64,000 bases of DNA from Diadema setosum (Eukaryota > Echinodermata > Echinoidea > Diadematoida > Diadematidae). The stretch lies in assembly GCA_033980235.1 (NCBI GenBank), contig CM067077.1:6420602-6484601 (forward strand), written 5' to 3'. A program made the translations under genes and the position numbers. Positions 1 to 30,062 of the stretch are shown piece by piece; the stretch's first letter is position 1, and each line of letters starts with the position of its first letter. The notes beneath the pieces were generated by a model. It saw only the letters and a program-made list of their open reading frames with translations. It had not been told where the DNA came from and did not search any database.

Positions 1-467
1 TCCCAGATCTGCTCTGTGTCGTTCTGGGACAGCGAAAGATCTGGGACATTATAACCTCTGGGGAAGTTTTGACTGAGTAATCAAAACATATTCCCGTACC
101 CAGGTACCTGCTGTACAGTTGTAGAATCATTACCAAAACAAAAATCTTCTTGGGCGTTCTACAGGAAGTACTTTTAAAGATGAACACATTGAGGATGATT
201 ACTTTACAGTTGTCTTTTTGAAATGGCTTTTTATATAGTGTTGGTCTTTAGTCGCTCATTCTTCGAACGAAAGATGTCCGTCGTGATCATTCATTCAACA
301 AAATATCCCGATGCAGCGTTACACAACTTCACAAAGTCATGCAGTACCTTTAGAATGTGATAGCTCTCGGCCTTAGTTGGTAACATACGTATCTAGCCAA
401 TCAGGTTTTCGACCCAAACCAATAGCTAGTTTTATTATGTGAGTTTGCTGTTTATCTCTGATTTCAG
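1..467 (+). other. Upstream of NIT-GC: intron or promoter-proximal DNA
   Basis: No coding feature seen. The strong acceptor ending at 467 suggests this is the 3' end of an intron in the 5' UTR, with the first exon outside the window. Confidence 0.4.
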
Positions 468-534
468 GATGGCCGTATGGCTGACGGGATGGTACACTTC
501 TGCAGACAATGTTACTCAGTGGTAAGAGGGCAAG
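468..534 (+). promoter_or_regulatory. 5' leader with three upstream AUGs
   Basis: A strong 3' splice site (tctctgatttcag) ends at 467, so the first coding exon probably starts at 468 and more 5' UTR lies upstream. Upstream AUGs: 469 (18 codons, stops at 523-525, in frame with the main start), 489 (17 codons, ends at 542, overlapping the main AUG) and 509 (117 codons, long overlap with the coding region in another frame). The main AUG at 535 has A at -3. Such leaders usually depress translation; that effect is inferred. Confidence 0.55.
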
Positions 535-16886
<16,352 letters not shown>

Positions 16887-19800
16887 ATGCCGCCATTTTG
16901 CTCACCAGTCGTCTATATCAATGATAGTCCAGAACTACAGACGGCGCTGTTTGCGATGTTTGAGGTGGAAGCGAGCAGTGCCGTGATTGACTGTCAAAAC
17001 AAATTCCTCGTCGAAGTTCGCACCGTGCTTTACGCATTAATCTCTTAGTTTTATTCAAGAATAAGCTTTCTGTGAAAGTTTCTTCTGCCCTTTCAGCTAT
17101 CGTTGCACATGTATACTTTTGAAAGGTACATTTTTGGGTTCGCATATATTCACATCACTATAGGTTCGTACTTTCACAGTTTTTTTTTTTTTTTTGTCAG
17201 CTTCAAGTGCGATTCAAGTGCGATAAACACCACTTTTTTATTATTTTTTTTTTCAAAAGAAAAAGGCATATACGGTTTTCAAGGCGATGCTGTCGATAAC
17301 CTTTCTTTTTTTTTTTCGAGCAACAACTTCCATAACGGTGATGAGATTTGTTGGCACAAAAGAGTAAGATGACACTGTTCTTGGAGCGAACAAAGGCCTG
17401 TCACCCCTCACGTCAATCCTAGGTGTCCTTGGTCACCTGTTCATGGAGCGTGATGGTCTGATGGAAAACATGAGGCGAGATGGATCAATCTTCTGTCCTC
17501 CATATAACAAGGACATAGAACCCTACGATTATATGAATATCCTTAATGAACCCGCATATTGATTAATTAGCCATACAGTCTTCAGTTTGTGAATATGAGA
17601 AGGCACGCTGGTTCGCATGGCCTGTACAACAAAATCCGGATTAACCGGACTGATGTGACTTCGGTAATTATTAGCAGTTATGCTTTTAAGCAACAGGTAT
17701 GATCGTGCAAACATTGTTTGTTTGTTTGTTTGTTTTACCTCGGGCACAGACAGAGATATGCAATATCTATTTTGAGTGCTTAATACTTTCTGTGCCAATG
17801 TGCACAAATTTCACACACATACCTATGGACAAGTAATTAATGTGACACGCAAAGGGTTATTGAATAGATCCCAGAATTAAGAGTAAGTTATGGATGCGTG
17901 TCTGTGTGTGAGTGTGTGTGGGGGAGGGGTGTGTCTTGAGAGGAAGAGAGAGAGAGAGAGAGAGATCAAGTGAGAGATGATATACTGGGCATAATGCTGA
18001 GAGAGACGAATGTCTTTCTCTACCCCACCCCTCTCTCTCTCTCTCACTTAAAGATACAAAACTAAAAATGTTGGCGAGACAGGAAAGGGAGAGAGAGCCA
18101 ACAATTCTATATGCATTGATATCTTACACGCAAGAATCTTTTCTAAAAATTCACAATACATAAGTGACTGTTATTATATTTTGGGTCAACGAATAACCTT
18201 CGGGCTGCATGCTTTGTTACTGTACAATGTCATCAGCATCTCTGCTGGAAAGAAGACAGTGTCCCACAGCCACAGTGTGAGAAACACAGTGTGAACACAG
18301 TGTGAAATCTCTTCAGCTGTTAAATTCGAGCGTTTCAACAGTGTGAACACAATGGCAGTCATCAATTTACAGCGTGAAACAGAGCATTACTATTTGAACA
18401 CTGTGAAAACCACACCACAGTGTGAAATCATCTTCACACGATTAAATTCGAGCGTTTTCACACCATAGTCGAATATGTGAACACACAGTGACCACACTGT
18501 GAGACACTGTGCTCTTTCCATTAGGAATAGCTAAAAATTAGTCACATTGTTACATGTTAAAACTTCCAGACTCTCCTGTGACTGATAATTTATTTTAAAA
18601 AACTAAAATCTTTTGGCATGTTTCAACTTGCACGTTTTCATTTTCTATGTGAATGTCTATGACTACAGAAAGGATGTATACTGCGTCTACTCTTTTTTTT
18701 TTGCGTCAATGGATGCTCAGTATTTCAGACTTCCAATCAGGGTTGATCTTTTGCTAATCGTGCATCGTGCACCTTATGAGGCTGGATAAAACAAATAACT
18801 ATTGCTGCCTATCATATCAATGTTGTTGTGTTAAAGAAAAGAAGAGAGAGAAAAATGGAGCCCTACCATATCAATGTTTTTATTTGTTTCTATGTTTTAT
18901 TTCTAGAAGCATGGGACAATCATGAATGTATCAGCTCGTTTCAAAATGAATCGACTAATATTTTGAAAGCCATATATTTGATCTCTTGAGATAAAATCAA
19001 GTTATTTGTATTTTCATCTGTTTATTCACCTCTTTTTCACTTGGTGTATTGCTTTCACTGCTAGACCAATGCTCTGTGTTACTTTGTTAGGATCTAATTC
19101 TGGGAGAAATCTCCCTGCATGAAGATTTAAAAAAAAAAAAAACAGTTTTGACATTCCTTTCATTTTCGTAAGGTTATGACACACAAAGTGTAAAAAGGTC
19201 GTCAAATTGCCTAAACTTTGAGAATGATGAGACCGATAAGGCCGTAAACTTATTGAATCATTATCCGGCTTGAGTAGAATCTATAACCACTATCATCATT
19301 CTAAACTAGCGCTATGGTATTATGATTCTTTGCATTTCATCATTCTTTATGGTTGATGATGAACTGCATATGGTGACATGCCACCTAGATGATGAGATCG
19401 CAAGTTTCTTATTTCATCTCCTACCGATATTTCTACAGTATTGTGATACTTAAAACAGTTGTTGAAATCGTTTTTGGCTCGTTTCAACTCACGATGGTGA
19501 TGCTTTAGTTTTCTTTTTTTTTTTGTCTCTTAGTGTGCAATTAGAATTCTTTTTGTTTTATGTAAGAAAGGAAGAAATATTTCCTAGCAAGTCTAGAAGA
19601 GCCTGTAATTATCATGTGATATTTCAGCACATTGAATATAAAATTTCAGTGAGGGAAGTTACTGGGTCGTTGTAATAGTGTATGTACTGATGTGAATATA
19701 CATACATAACGCAAAACCGTTGAGCCTACATTTTCAATCAGTTTTGAACGTTTGTGTCTTTTACAGAGCAGTTTTTGTTTACCCAAAGTGCAATATACTG

Positions 19801-21445
19801 GACTACGACTTGGCATGATGTTTGTGAAATAAATGATGTTGTTGATATTCTTCTTTGAGAGATTGCAGGTGTCATTTTATTTTGTTGTCTGCAGTATGAG
19901 TTGTTCAGATAAAGTTTGATATATGATAAGAACATTCCAGTGCACACCCGACGTTTGTCTTCGATATATTCAGCACTAACGTCTGTGGTACAAGCTATTA
20001 GCTATAACGAGATTCCATTGTCTTCCAGAATTTTTTTGTGTAAAATATTCAGCACAGTACATGCTGATAAATTTGCATTTTCTTTCCAGAAAAATCATTC
20101 ATAAAGGGCACTTTTCAACATTCTTTCCTGCGAAGATACTTGAGTACCTATGCCTCTAAATTTATTTATTCACGATGTTCCGTTTTACCCCATCAATTGC
20201 AGTGTCAGAATAAAGCACAGCACAAATGATTTGATAAATTAATGATGTATTGTTTTTCAGAATATCATTAACATGAAAGCATAATTCCAAGGGCAAAATG
20301 TAAAATTTGATGCTGTATCTAAAAACGTTTCAGCTCTCTGTTTGAGGAAAATACCGTAACAGAAACGACAATGTTCATTAATAAGGCGAAAACTGTCTCT
20401 TTATTTTTTGAGGAATCTTAACTCACGAGATATTTCATTTCAAACTTTTTCAACACCTTTGAAATCGTTGTAATTAAGCAAAAATCAGTGAAATTATTAT
20501 TCATGAGAGTCAGACAAAATAAATAGCGAACTTATTTTTTCACTGTTTCGGAACTGCACATGCTTTAATGACAAAGTCTTTGCGAACAAGACTATACATG
20601 GAATGATATCCGAGATATATTAGAGATGAAATAAACGTCCATCGGGCTTCCTCTGAGTGACTCAATAATATTTCAGCTTCAGACAAGTGAGAAACCATTT
20701 TTTTTTCTTTTTTTGATGATCCAGTCATCCTGATCATCTGAGATCCAAAATTATTTTGACTCTTGGAGCATGCGCAGAGAGTGTCCAGACCTTTCGTTAA
20801 AATGCAGATAAAATGAATGTACGACCGAGAATTGCAATGATCGACTTCGTCGACAATATAGATGAATAGATAAACAAAGGAATTGATAAATGATTGAATA
20901 GACAAATACATACATGTATGTAAATGTATTCAAGTGAATGAATGAACAGAACCATATTTAATCATACGTATGAGGCATCGACACTAACTTGCGTGTGTGT
21001 CTGCTTGTGTTTTAATGTGATATTTCTGTGGCTCGAGAAAGAAATGTAGGCCTAGTTGCCGGATATAAATGCATACATAAGAATCCATTTTGAATATAAA
21101 AGAACGCGATCCGGCCACCTAAAGAAAACCCTTTTGGAAATTTAATGGCCCGCAACATCAATTTTTTGTTGCCCCGGGCCACCGAGCCTATTATGATATC
21201 ATAATATGTATACGCATGGAGGGGAGACTTCACTTCTATGTGTAAGCATACACATAAAATCGGTTTGTAATCTGTGGTCCTGGTTTTGCAAACTGATGTT
21301 GCATAATTTTGTTCTTTTCACGTTTTATCTTTAAACAAGACTTTTGTCGAGAATGAAGTGGCTAAGAAAGAGCGTCTCAAACTGCTGCCATTCAGTTTCA
21401 TTTATGTAAATACTCAATGTTGAGTGATACACGCCATTAAAACCA

Positions 21446-21476
<31 letters not shown>

Positions 21477-22079
21477 GTAAACAGTAGGTTTGTGCACACA
21501 GTAACAGCGACAACTATTCTCCTTAACTTTAGAAAGAGAAAAAAAAGCTAGACATCAAGAAGATTAGTCCCAAGAACTATTCTTCCAAAGCGCCTAACAA
21601 GCACACTCTCCATTGTTCACTGTTTCCTATCATCCTGAGCCTCTCTCAAGGTCTCGCATGGTGTCACAGCCCGATTATTTCCCTGCCTTTTGAGTGTCCT
21701 ACGCCAAACTGCGACGCGGTTGGCTGGGTCAAAATTGCGAGGGTAACGCAAGAACACCCGTCTGTGGTTGAAGGAGGAACGCTTTCCCGTTAATTCCTTT
21801 CTTTCAGCTGTACTCACAACTTACAGTAGCACAATAAAGACCTTGATTGCAGCCTCTAGCCATCAGTTCTTAACTCTCCTCGTAGATACTTTATTTTGTT
21901 AGTGAACACTGCGGCAGGCACAATGTCATACTGCGTCTAAATGCGGTAAGACGAAAATTCCCTTCCAGCAGCGAACGTCACAACACGAAGGAGTGCCACT
22001 TACGTCCACGTTTCCCTAACGAATGCCAAAAATTAACCGGTATTTGATGATAAGATTTTATTAAAAAGGACTATGTGCG
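16887..22079. other. Intergenic: NIT-GC 3' region to lipoxygenase start
   Basis: Contains the NIT-GC 3' UTR (length unknown; the first clear AATAAA I see downstream is about 19828), GA/CT tracts near 17940-18050, the palindrome-rich element at 18247-18519 and a CAA run at 21445-21476. The last few hundred bases before 22080 are presumably the lipoxygenase promoter/leader. No gene seen. Confidence 0.5.
18247..18519. mobile_element. MITE-like element rich in CACAGTGTG palindromes
   Basis: Ends GGAAAGAAGACAGTGTC and GACACTGTGCTCTTTCC are inverted repeats (15 of 17 match). The interior carries about ten CACAGTGTG/ACACTGTG motifs in both orientations, and a segment (TGTGAAATC..TTAAATTCGAGCGTTT) duplicated at a spacing of 120 nt (18301 and 18421). 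No clear target duplication. Confidence 0.6.
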
Positions 22080-22568
22080 ATGGGTGTCGTACTATCGTAT
22101 TTTCACTCAGGACCCCAGTTTCGTATCTCAGTCAGAACAGGTGATCGCAAAGGGGCGGGTACAGACGCCAACGTGTACATTGCCCTGGTCGACAGCGAGG
22201 GGAGGCGATCCGTAGACATCCATCTCGACGGCTTCTTGCAGGATGATTTCGAAAAGGGAACCGTCAACACGTTCCGCCGCTGGAGTGGCGTGGAGGACTT
22301 CGGCAGCCTGTCGTTCATCGAGATCTGGCGGGACTCGAAGGGAATATTCGACGATTGGTTCTGCGATGTCATTGATGTGACCAATGTGCACAGCAATGAG
22401 AGACACATCTTCCCCGTTCACCGGTGGATACCGGCTGATAAAAAGATCAAACTCAGACCGTTCGACATGTGCCTACCGCAATGCGATGATCTTTGCGATC
22501 AGCGGAAGGAAGAACTGGCAGGAACGAAGGCCCGATATCTCCTCACCACCAATATGGTCATTCCGCAG
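22080..22568 (+). CDS. Lipoxygenase exon 1: PLAT domain
   Basis: Residues 1-163, donor CGCAG|GTAGGC. Begins MGVVLS (fits the N-myristoylation pattern MGxxxS/T), then the PLAT fold: [58 protein letters not shown] candidate acceptor (tttcactcag, ending 22110) means an alternative upstream first exon cannot be excluded. Confidence 0.9.
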
Positions 22569-23026
22569 GTAGGCTTGGGGTTCTCCCCTACCCTCCTCCT
22601 AGCCTCCCCCTCCCCCCCCCCCCCCCCCCTCTCCTCAATGTTCTGATCCTTACCGACCCCCATCAAGGGACCACTGTTATCATTAGCTGTGTCATCGCAG
22701 TCTGTTACCATCGATTTTTGTTGTTGAGGCTGCCGTCTCTCTTAGCCAGCTTCGACTGATTACTCATAATGTTGTTTCTGTAACTTATCCCATTTCTTTG
22801 CTCATTTTTTTTTTAAACTGGCAAGTTTCCCTCTGTTTGCATTTTTTATATAATGACCGCAGAACTGGGCCAAATATAAACAGGAGAAACAGACTAAGAA
22901 AATGGTGTGACAGATTTGACTTATGATAACATGAAGAACAGGAAAAAAAGAAGCAGGAGGAGGAATAGATGAAGACGAAAATTATGTTTTAATCTAGATA
23001 ATAATAATGATGATGATAATAATAAC

Positions 23027-23070
<44 letters not shown>

Positions 23071-26000
23071 TAATAATAATAATAATAATAATAACAATAA
23101 TAATAATAATAATAATGATAATAATGGTACTTGGTACGAAATTGAATGTCTATTCACCTGACGCGAAATTGAATGCCAACTTTGAATTGAATGAATTTCT
23201 CTCTAAATTGAAAGAAATAGAATCTAAAAAGAATGATATGAAAACGAAATTAAATGCACAAAGAATGAAAATGAACCGGGAGAGTAGAGCAGCGGCCAAA
23301 ATCGCTTGATTTTGAACGCCTTTCCGTTAATTCGATGGCAAATCTAATAAAATTTGGATGAAAACTAAAAAGAAGCGTCTTGCCACCACCAACACAGTGA
23401 GGCTGGAATTATTTGAACCTATAGTATAAGAAGATTAAACTTGTTCTTTCGATCAAAACAGATAATATCAGTGTACTATAATCACTATTCCCTTCATCCT
23501 TCGTCTTATGTTGCGTTCACATATCATATCATATCATATCATATCATATCATATCATATCATATCATATCATATCATATCACATCACATCACATCACATC
23601 ACATCACATCACATCACATCACATCACATCACATCACATCACATCACATCACATCACATCACATCACATCACATCACATCACATCACATCACATCACATC
23701 ACATCACATCACATCACATCACATCACATCACATCACATCATATAATGTCATATCATAAGATTCTATCAATACACATTATCCCATCGCATTTCACATGCC
23801 TAGCGAATGGTCTTGGCAATAGGAGGTAATACAAAGTAAAAAACACACCAATTGACTTTCCTTCAGAGCTCACTAATATCGAAATAAAAGAGACAAATAC
23901 AACGAGAAGTCATTATTATCATTAGTATCATTATTATTATCATTGTTGATATTATTATTATTATATTATCACATCATCATCATCATCATCTTTTATGCTA
24001 TTAATGACTATAATTAAGTATGATTTTTTACGTTTCATAAACTTTCATAACAGATTTTTTTCATTTCCCTAAGTATATTAAATATAACTTTAGAATGACA
24101 ACTTAATCAATAAATTGAAAAAAGTAGGGCAAACATTTATATCCATATGACGTTAGTTTTGTTCTGTCTGTTTATTCGTTGCCATAATACTCTCGCGCAA
24201 GAGTTGCCTCACTCACGTAGGCGAAGATAAGCTTTTTAGCTATGCCATCGGCTTTTAACTTTCGTGATTGTAGTATTCATCCATACACGAATTGAAAAGG
24301 CGCCCGATCGAAAACCATCGTCGAGCGCTGTTCCGCATCAACGAGGTATGCGGATGTTGATGCTCCCTCGATAGTAGAAGAATTGGTATAAGAGTAAGTT
24401 CAGAAGTGACGCACGTTCTGTCTTCTGTTCGTTACACGTGAACCGCAACCGGGGTAGTTGAGGTTAGGTAACTCCTGCAACACCAAAGTGTGCGCGCCAA
24501 TTTTCGGATGTATGGAATGCAATCGTATCACTCACACATAATATCATTTAGATCGATGTCGATGTCGCATGTATTTGATAGCATCACGGGATTATCCATG
24601 TTTTCAATTTATTTTCGTACCAAACGATGGTGGTCTTCCACGTTTGGCAGCTTTGGATACTTCATGTGGTGTAATACATTCATATCTAAATATGTTCAAT
24701 GGTTCTTTTCATGAATCTGAATGTGGTTGCTAGTCAGAGTACTTCATATTGTGAACAGATACTATCGAGAAAAAGAATGCAACCATCAACACACCCGTGC
24801 TTTGTCTATTGAATGAATAAATAAGTATCATGAAAATGCACTTTTGAGGTCTAGTGGATGGTCAGAAATATTTGCTTTCTTAATATATTTTTTTTTTTAA
24901 TTTCAAACATCGCCGTTCTTATTCAATATCAACGTGTTTTATTAAAGCCTTGTTCCTCAATGGTTATATGTAACTACATTTTCATCTTCCAAAGTGTCTG
25001 GAAAGAAGTTATTTTTGTCTTTATGCAGTTGTTGTTTCGAAGTGGCAGCGAGAATTTGCTTATGGTGCAATTTTTGTCCTCAATGATTTTCTTTCTTTGC
25101 TTGTCTTATATTGTCTATCATTCTGAAGGTGTAGAAATAAACATTGGCTAATCTAGAACTTGGTATCAAAATGCCTCTGAGTATATCACACTTGTCGTTA
25201 AATGTATTGTTTACTATAAGGAAGAGTGATTTAAAAAATGTTCGAGTTATCACATTTGATGCATATAGGTTAGTTGTATATCAAAACATCCAACGATATA
25301 AAAAAAAAAAAAAAAACCCGCAATATAGCCTGGAATATAAGGAGATATCAGTAATAAACCATTATTGTAGACGTTTTGTTCCAGAACCAATTTCACATTT
25401 TGCATATTTAACAATATTTAGTATTGATTAAATCGCTTAACATTTTGACACCGCTTAACTCACATTTTAGATCTATTTTGAAGCACTAAACTGCTAAAGC
25501 TTGTTTTTTGTGTCATCTGCAAATGGTAGATGATGCCTTTAATACCGTGGATTTTGTATTAACATGTTACATTTCTGTTTGTCCAGGTAAAGGTGTTTCC
25601 TCAAGACCAGTCGTTCTCCAATGATTACATGGTAAGTGCCTAAATATCGATTGAGTCCTCTTTTCACCAGAGTACTAAGAAACGGCACGTCATTCGGACA
25701 AAGAGAGAGACAATTCTTTGCTTTGCATTCTCACATCATAATACCGCAAAATGAAAGAACGGTCAGAAAAGTCGAACACTATCTAATATTCATCTAATAT
25801 CGTCACAATGGTATATATTTTTGCTCATGCACTCTTTAAAGGAGAATACGGGAAACCAAATATGATTATATGAACTTGAGGAATGCGGCAATAATTTGTA
25901 GTGAAGTTTAAGGAAAATCGGACAATCTGTTCGATAGTCTTTTTTTCATGTTTTGGTGCAGCCATCACTGGATGACAAGACTACAATACTTTGAGATGTT

Positions 26001-29000
26001 ACTTTATATATGGAAAAAAAGATAAAGAAAATATAAACAAAATTATTTTCTCTCACTTTTTTTTTTTACAGTAGTATAATGAAAAAGAACTTGAATTACA
26101 ATGTACCTCTTTCAGAAAGCAGGGGGATAAACTACTACCCTTCACATAATGTAAGTAACAAGCCAAGGGAACGTAGTATTATTTCTCATTTAAAAAATGC
26201 AATTATTATATCTCTTTTTCATAGTTGTACGTAAGCGCGATTAGGAACTGTTCAACTCTTCTCATCCTGCAATGGCTGCACATGAACTTGAAAAGTAAAA
26301 TCATAACTTTTGAACGGATTGTCCGATTTTCCTTAAACTTCCCTGATGTGGTCAACCAAAATTGCTACATTCACTCAATCCCCTTGTATATTTGAGTTTC
26401 GTTTCCTTTAATTTCTTTGGTCATTGTGGTGTAAAGGATAAGACTCCAGACCCCTCAAAGGGGACCCGGCTCCGTTTAACATTCCTAAACAAGATTGTTT
26501 TTCCCACGACGTCCCTCTCGACCCAAGACATAATGACTGGTCCTCGACAGTAATGGGCCGAAACTGGAAAGCTGAACCTTCTCAAAGAACAGAACTATGA
26601 TAGACAAAGGAAACTTAAATTGAATAGGACTGTATTCCTTTTCTCATCATTGTACAAACACAATTCAAATGCCACATAATTTTTTTTCCTCGTTTTCTCT
26701 TTAGACGGCGTATTCTCAATTCTTGTGTTTTAGTTGTTACTATTATAAATGTATGCTTCGCTTTCTTTGATCGATCGGTAGTCTTAGTGGTAGCAATGTG
26801 TTGTTGGACTATCTGTTGAAGTCAGCAAATGTTGCTGTTTCCTTTTGTTGCGGGTCAAATAATGCACTAAGTTTCCATTGTATACCGTGTATACACGTAC
26901 TAGGTTGCACTGTTTACGTCAGAAGATGTATAGTCAGTGTCAGTGAAGGTTTTAGCCAGGTGGTATATCATCATTCTTGATTTCGTCGGAATCTGTCATG
27001 GGTATCCTTGGAGCCACTTTGAAATTGTTCTTTCTATCAAAAGGCATTTAAGCTACTGACATCAACATTGGTGTATGTGTACGTCACAGATATCCTCGAC
27101 TTCTTTTGATCTGGTGTAATCTCACACGAAACATCTGTCAATTGGCTGTTGTTATGTTATACGCATGTAGATACTCTCGGCCTATCGACGTATGACGCTT
27201 TTTGTGTGCGTGTGTGAAAATGTCTTTTTAACGTAATCATGAGATGCACAGCAATGAGTGGATATATTAATACTCACATACATGCACGCACATAAAATAG
27301 GACGACGACTCGTGTGTTTTTAATGACACATGTTCTTTCTCAGTCCTTTTTCTTTCACTTTCTTTCTTTCGCAGTATTTTTCTTTCATTTCACCTACTGA
27401 AAGCTTGACGTATAATAGTGTCCCTTACGTTTATGGCGGTATCACGCCGGAGTAGAAACAAATCCGTTATTAAAAAGGCTGTAAAGCTGATAATTGCAGT
27501 TAGTTACAAGCGGAAGGGTTTGTGCCGAAAGACATGTGGGCACCGTTATCGCTGTTCCATGGGCAGTTGGCCGTGTACCATGTGTACTGCAGCAGTTATG
27601 TGCACGTGTGGTGGTGGCCGCGGCGGTGGTCGTGTGTGACTGCAAACTAGGTCTGAGGGATGGTGCGGGGGATTCATTTTTAATTTAACTGTAATTTGAA
27701 ATCTATTTATGATGACGTAAGATACTGGTATTTTACATTGTTTTATACATGCATATATTCATACCATGTAGTTTTTACATACCTCCACAAACACAAACAC
27801 AAACACACTTATACACATTATACAGGTATTATGCAAACATACAGTTGGATACATTAGTTTCACACTCATTTAGGCATGTGGCTTTTAGAAGAAATATGTG
27901 CAATATGTTAAGTCCTGGATATATTCTTTGTTATTAGGTGTAATGATTTCTGAGTTATTCATATAACGAAATTATTCAATGTGTGTTGTTTTTATTACTT
28001 CTTGTATTTCATTTTGAAATGTGGAAATATGCGCTTTATGTATGTGCAACCATGAATGCCACATGATTCATAAAGTTTTTCCATAATTTTATGGAGCATA
28101 AGAACATGAAATGAAATTAACGACGTGGATCGGTCTGAACAAGTATAACCTTGCCTTAGCAAGTAAAAATAAAATAACATCATCAAAGGATGTCATTATG
28201 ATTTGAATACAATACCAACGCTTTAGAATAAAACTGACCTTCTTTCTTCGAAATTCAGTTTATGATTTGCAAGCAAGAGAAAAAAAAAACACCTCAAAAA
28301 GTTCAAAAATCTTGTTTACTATGGATGGACTTAGCCAACATTTTGATATGTTACACATACAATTATTAAAGCCCAAAGATATTAGCCACTTCAAAGGTTT
28401 TGGTGATTTATTCGACGTTTGAGTCATTACGGTTATGGCCAGGAAGACATTCTTTAAGTAATGATTAAATGAAATCATTCAATCGAGTCTGACTGCAAAA
28501 CAGGTGAATCGCTATGTCCAAACATTTTGAATCCTGTCCACCATAAGATACGAGCAAAACAAAAACTTTCCAGTGATATAACTCATCTAATTGTTACATT
28601 AAAGGGAATATTCTTGAAGTCATGACTGAAAAAAAAAATCCCATATCTATTTGTTTTTTTTTTTTCAGCACATTTAATTCCAAATATCTCAAATCAACAG
28701 GAGAGGAGTTAACTCTACTTTTTCGATCGAACACCACTTTTTTGCGATTAACTTTTTCCTTTCGCAATCAAACTCGATCATATACCAAACGCGATCATTT
28801 AATGTTAATGTTTGTCATATCACGATTACATTCCCAGTGGGATCTTGGGAAAAATGTCATCCAGCTTAAGTTGCGAGCGAAGCTGACGGAGATCATGACC
28901 GGACGATGGAAAACCATTGAAGACATCAAGAAAATCTACCGACCGCCAGTCCTCCCCATACCAGCGGTAAGTCTACGATTTAGGGTAAAACATTATGGTA

Positions 29001-29921
29001 GGGAATACGAGTATATTAATACATAGCCCAGAGAGGAGGGAGGCAACCTCCCTGCATGGACTAAATGTATATACACGCAATCACAAAAATAAAAAAAGAT
29101 AAGTGAACAATGATAAATACCAACAATATTTATATTAATAACAATAACAGTGTATTGTATACAGCATTGTTATTATTATTATTGTTGCCATTATTTACAT
29201 TGTTAGCATTAGTGTCATTGCATTATAAATATTACATTTTTTTTTTGCTGTTGTATATGATAATTCCAACATAATGATATTAGAACAGTATAAGTGGTTT
29301 ATACAAAATAACAATAATGGTATTTTAATTGTTCTAATAACTGACATGATTTCATTAGTAATATCATTATTATCATTATTATTATTACTTACATAATTTT
29401 ATCATTATCATCATTGTATTATCAATATTTGAATTATGGCAATTGTATATAATAACTCCAACATAATGATATTAGAACAGTATCAGCGGGTTATACAAAA
29501 TAACAACAATGGTATTTGTAATTATTCTAGTCACCGGTATTATCATATTCAGAAGGTCTGCCAGTTTCTACTTATTTGAATTTGCAGGAAACGAGCATAC
29601 AAGCCCATCACATCTATCATTGTTGATGTTTGAATAACATGCTCTACCATTAATTTTAAATCATTCTTCTCGTCAAACAAATTGCTACTTACAGGTTCCT
29701 GTGCTACTGATGTTTCATTATTGTCGCTGTAATCAGCAATATTTCAGCAGTATCATATTGTCTACATCGTCATCATTATTGATGACGAAAACACAATCAT
29801 TGAGTGGTAGTTTGTTGATCTTGGTACAGCTGTATTACAACCATTATCTCTAGCATTATCTTTCACGAGAACAACTATTTCTATAATAATAATTATCTGT
29901 GTCTCTATCTGTATGTCTGTC

Positions 29922-29954
<33 letters not shown>

Positions 29955-29970
29955 ATATATATACATATAT

Positions 29971-30062
<92 letters not shown>

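Larger units (their letters stand above)
22569..25586 (+). other. Lipoxygenase intron 1 (3.0 kb)
   Basis: Begins with a C-run (22606-22629). Holds an ATA/ATG trinucleotide array at 22998-23125 and the pentamer array at 23519-23740. No coding sequence recognised. Confidence 0.6.

Noticed and set aside
23519..23745. CRISPR-like array
   Set aside because: Units are five bases with no spacers; eukaryotic simple repeat.
23441..23759. Frames of HHITS/YHIIS repeats
   Set aside because: Pure translation of the ATATC/ACATC pentamer array; open in several frames because the unit lacks stops.
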